Below are positions 5,872-7,338 of a stretch of DNA of 7,338 nucleotides, piece by piece. Where the stretch lies: contig JAOTYV010000248.1 in NCBI GenBank assembly GCA_029861675.1, forward strand, positions 1-7,338, written 5' to 3'. Made by a program: the position numbers and the translations under genes. Numbering within the stretch: the stretch's first letter is position 1; the number at the start of each line of letters is the position of its first letter. The stretch comes from Alphaproteobacteria bacterium (GTDB lineage: Bacteria; Pseudomonadota; Alphaproteobacteria; UBA8366). The notes beneath the pieces were generated by a model. The model saw nothing but the letters and a program-made list of their open reading frames with translations, had not been told where the DNA came from and did not search any database.

Positions 5872-7297
5872 TCCGGATCACCGTTGTCTTGGCCTCGGTG
5901 AAATTCATCCAGCTGTGCAACCCGCCTTCGCGCCCGATACCGGACGCCTTGAAGCCCCCGAAGGGCGCGTTGAGTTCGCGCAGGAAGGTCGAGTTGACCA
6001 TCATCGTACCCGTGCGCACCCGCCGCGACACCCGCATCGCTCGGTCCAGATCGCGGGTCCACAGGTACCCCGCCAGCCCATGATCGCTGTCATTGGCCAG
6101 AGCGATAGCCTCGTCCTCGGTGGCGAATGTCATGATCGCCGCCAGTGGCCCGAACACCTCTTCGCGCCAAACCCGGCTGGCGGTTGAGGCGACTTCGATG
6201 GCCCCCGGATTCACAAAGAAGCCTTCTGCGGCTTCCTCCGCCGCGCCGCCGAACAGGATGCGGTCGCCCTCTGCTTGAGCGGATTCGTAGAACTCCAGCA
6301 CCCGCTGCAAATGCGCAGCCGTTATCATAGGCCCGATATCGATACCGTCTTCACGCGGGTCGCCGACACGCAGCGCCTTCGCCCGCTCGGCAAAACGCGG
6401 CATGAAGTCTGCCGCAATTGTCTCCTGCACCAGAATGCGCGAGCCCGCCAAGCAGGCCTCGCCGTTGCTGGCATAGATCGACATCAGCGTGCCGTCGAGC
6501 GCGGCGTCCATGTCGGCATCGTCGAAGATGACAGTCGCCGATTTGCCGCCCAGCTCCATGACGCAAGGAATACAGGCGCGCGCCGCCGCCTCGGCGACGG
6601 CAAGTCCACCGACCGCGCCGCCAGTGAAAGAGATCATGTCGACGCCCCTGGCTCCAGCCAGCGCCGCACCGGTTGTTGCGCCGCGTCCGTTGACGCAGTT
6701 CAAAACGCCATCCGGCAGCCCGGCTTGGTGCAGCAGATCGACAAGCCGCCGCGTGACCATGGGCGTTTCTTCCGACGGTTTCAGCACCACCGAATTGCCC
6801 GCCGCAAGCGCCGGTGCCAGCTTGATCGCGCTCAACGTCACCGGCACGTTCCAGGGCGAAAACAAGGCGCAGACCCCGATGGGAACACGCTCGACCAGCG
6901 TGGTCGCCCGACCCAACTGGCGGAACATCTCGCCCGCCTCGCGGCCAAGGAAATCGGCGAAATAGTCGAACCAGGCTGCACCCCCCATCACCTGGCCTCG
7001 CACCCCGGTTGGAACCATCCCGCCCTCGGCGACCTGCAGATCGACCAACGCGTCGGCATTGTCACGGATCGCGATGGCCGAGCGGCGCATTACCGCCTGC
7101 CGTTCGGAAATCGGCGCGTCGGCCCAGATGCCTGTCGCGAAACTACGCGCAGCGGCGGCTACGGCGGTTTCCGCTTGCTCCAGCGTGGCCTCGCGGAAAC
7201 GGCCAATCGCTTTGCCGGTCGAGGGGTTGATGTCGTCGAGCACTTCGCCCTCGCCGGCGACCGATTGCCCGGCGATGAAATGACTGCCCTCCGTCAT
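5864..7297 (-). CDS. NAD(P)-dependent aldehyde dehydrogenase, HpaE/semialdehyde-dehydrogenase-like
   Basis: This 477-residue protein is a full-length member of the aldehyde dehydrogenase superfamily, which oxidises aldehydes to carboxylates with NAD(P)+ in the cytoplasm. Visible hallmarks are SPWN (catalytic-site Asn150), KPSE (cofactor-binding Lys173), the FTGG glycine turn (224-227), MELGGKS with general-base Glu248, the nucleophile Cys282 in NGEACLAGSR, EEVFGP (Glu380) and the C-terminal PFGGFKASGIGREGG. The NGE-x-C context resembles HpaE, the 5-carboxymethyl-2-hydroxymuconate semialdehyde dehydrogenase of homoprotocatechuate degradation, more than general betaine or acetaldehyde enzymes; I infer this from memory of the family. 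A tautomerase two genes downstream fits a semialdehyde or oxo-acid pathway. The ATG is preceded by GGAGG with seven bases between, and overlaps the stop of the upstream gene. The exact substrate cannot be read from the sequence. Confidence 0.93.
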   Translation of the reverse strand: MTEGSHFIAGQSVAGEGEVLDDINPSTGKAIGRFREATLEQAETAVAAAARSFATGIWADAPISERQAVMRRSAIAIRDNADALVDLQVAEGGMVPTGVRGQVMGGAAWFDYFADFLGREAGEMFRQLGRATTLVERVPIGVCALFSPWNVPVTLSAIKLAPALAAGNSVVLKPSEETPMVTRRLVDLLHQAGLPDGVLNCVNGRGATTGAALAGARGVDMISFTGGAVGGLAVAEAAARACIPCVMELGGKSATVIFDDADMDAALDGTLMSIYASNGEACLAGSRILVQETIAADFMPRFAERAKALRVGDPREDGIDIGPMITAAHLQRVLEFYESAQAEGDRILFGGAAEEAAEGFFVNPGAIEVASTASRVWREEVFGPLAAIMTFATEDEAIALANDSDHGLAGYLWTRDLDRAMRVSRRVRTGTMMVNSTFLRELNAPFGGFKASGIGREGGLHSWMNFTEAKTTVIRNG

Positions 7298-7338
7298 TGC
7301 CCGCCCTCCACCAAGTCGACGCCCACGGCGCCATCCGT
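7294..7338 (-). CDS. C-terminal end of an unidentified upstream gene (partial)
   Basis: Reading leftward from the window edge, one minus-strand frame stays open for 14 codons (TDGAVGVDLVEGGQ) and stops at a TGA that overlaps the ATG of the aldehyde dehydrogenase in an ATGA arrangement. The same overlap style recurs between the following genes, which is the main reason to believe this is the true end of a gene and not a chance frame. Too little is visible to assign a family. It is probably the preceding member of the same operon. Confidence 0.5.
   Translation of the reverse strand, partial: TDGAVGVDLVEGGQ

Noticed and set aside
1..7338. Mobile elements, CRISPR, tRNA or rRNA
   Set aside because: I saw no terminal inverted repeats, transposase motifs, regularly spaced repeats or tRNA-like cloverleaf. 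Coding sequence fills almost all of the window.

Overview
The window looks like the chromosome or a large replicon of a GC-rich (roughly 60% by eye) alphaproteobacterium, most like the Rhodobacterales in codon style and gene type. That placement is an impression from the sequence, not a search result. Every gene I can support is on the minus strand, so the transcript reads from the right edge (7338) to the left edge (1). There are six complete enzyme genes in one tightly coupled block, a seventh enzyme gene, and cut-off genes at both edges. I see no RNA genes, insertion sequences or CRISPR.

Right to left: the last 14 codons of an unidentified gene (7338-7294); an aldehyde dehydrogenase with a complete active site (7297-5864); a short-chain dehydrogenase/reductase, SDR (5871-5107); a 66-residue 4-oxalocrotonate-tautomerase-like protein (5094-4894); an enoyl-CoA hydratase/isomerase (4901-4104); and two consecutive, clearly homologous FAD-dependent oxidoreductases of the PYROXD2/phytoene-desaturase-like type (4107-2530 and 2533-953). 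Successive genes here overlap by 4 or 8 bases, or are 12 bases apart, which is what translational coupling looks like. After an 83-base gap with a plausible promoter come an isochorismatase-like cysteine hydrolase (869-198) and, 55 bases later, the start of an exported protein, probably the substrate-binding component of an ABC importer (142-1).

Together this reads as a catabolic operon. A solute is imported, possibly hydrolysed at an amide-type bond, desaturated or oxidised by the flavoenzyme pair, hydrated by the crotonase, oxidised by the SDR, isomerised by the tautomerase, and finally oxidised from aldehyde to acid. Each family assignment is well supported by motifs; the substrate and the order of steps are inference. 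I do not recognise this combination as a named pathway. No ring-cleavage dioxygenase, CoA ligase or thiolase lies in the window, so the pathway is incomplete here.

The most notable details are a tautomerase homologue with alanine where the catalytic N-terminal proline should be, an SDR with threonine in place of the catalytic serine, the tandem flavoenzyme duplication, and a direct repeat sitting on the putative internal promoter.
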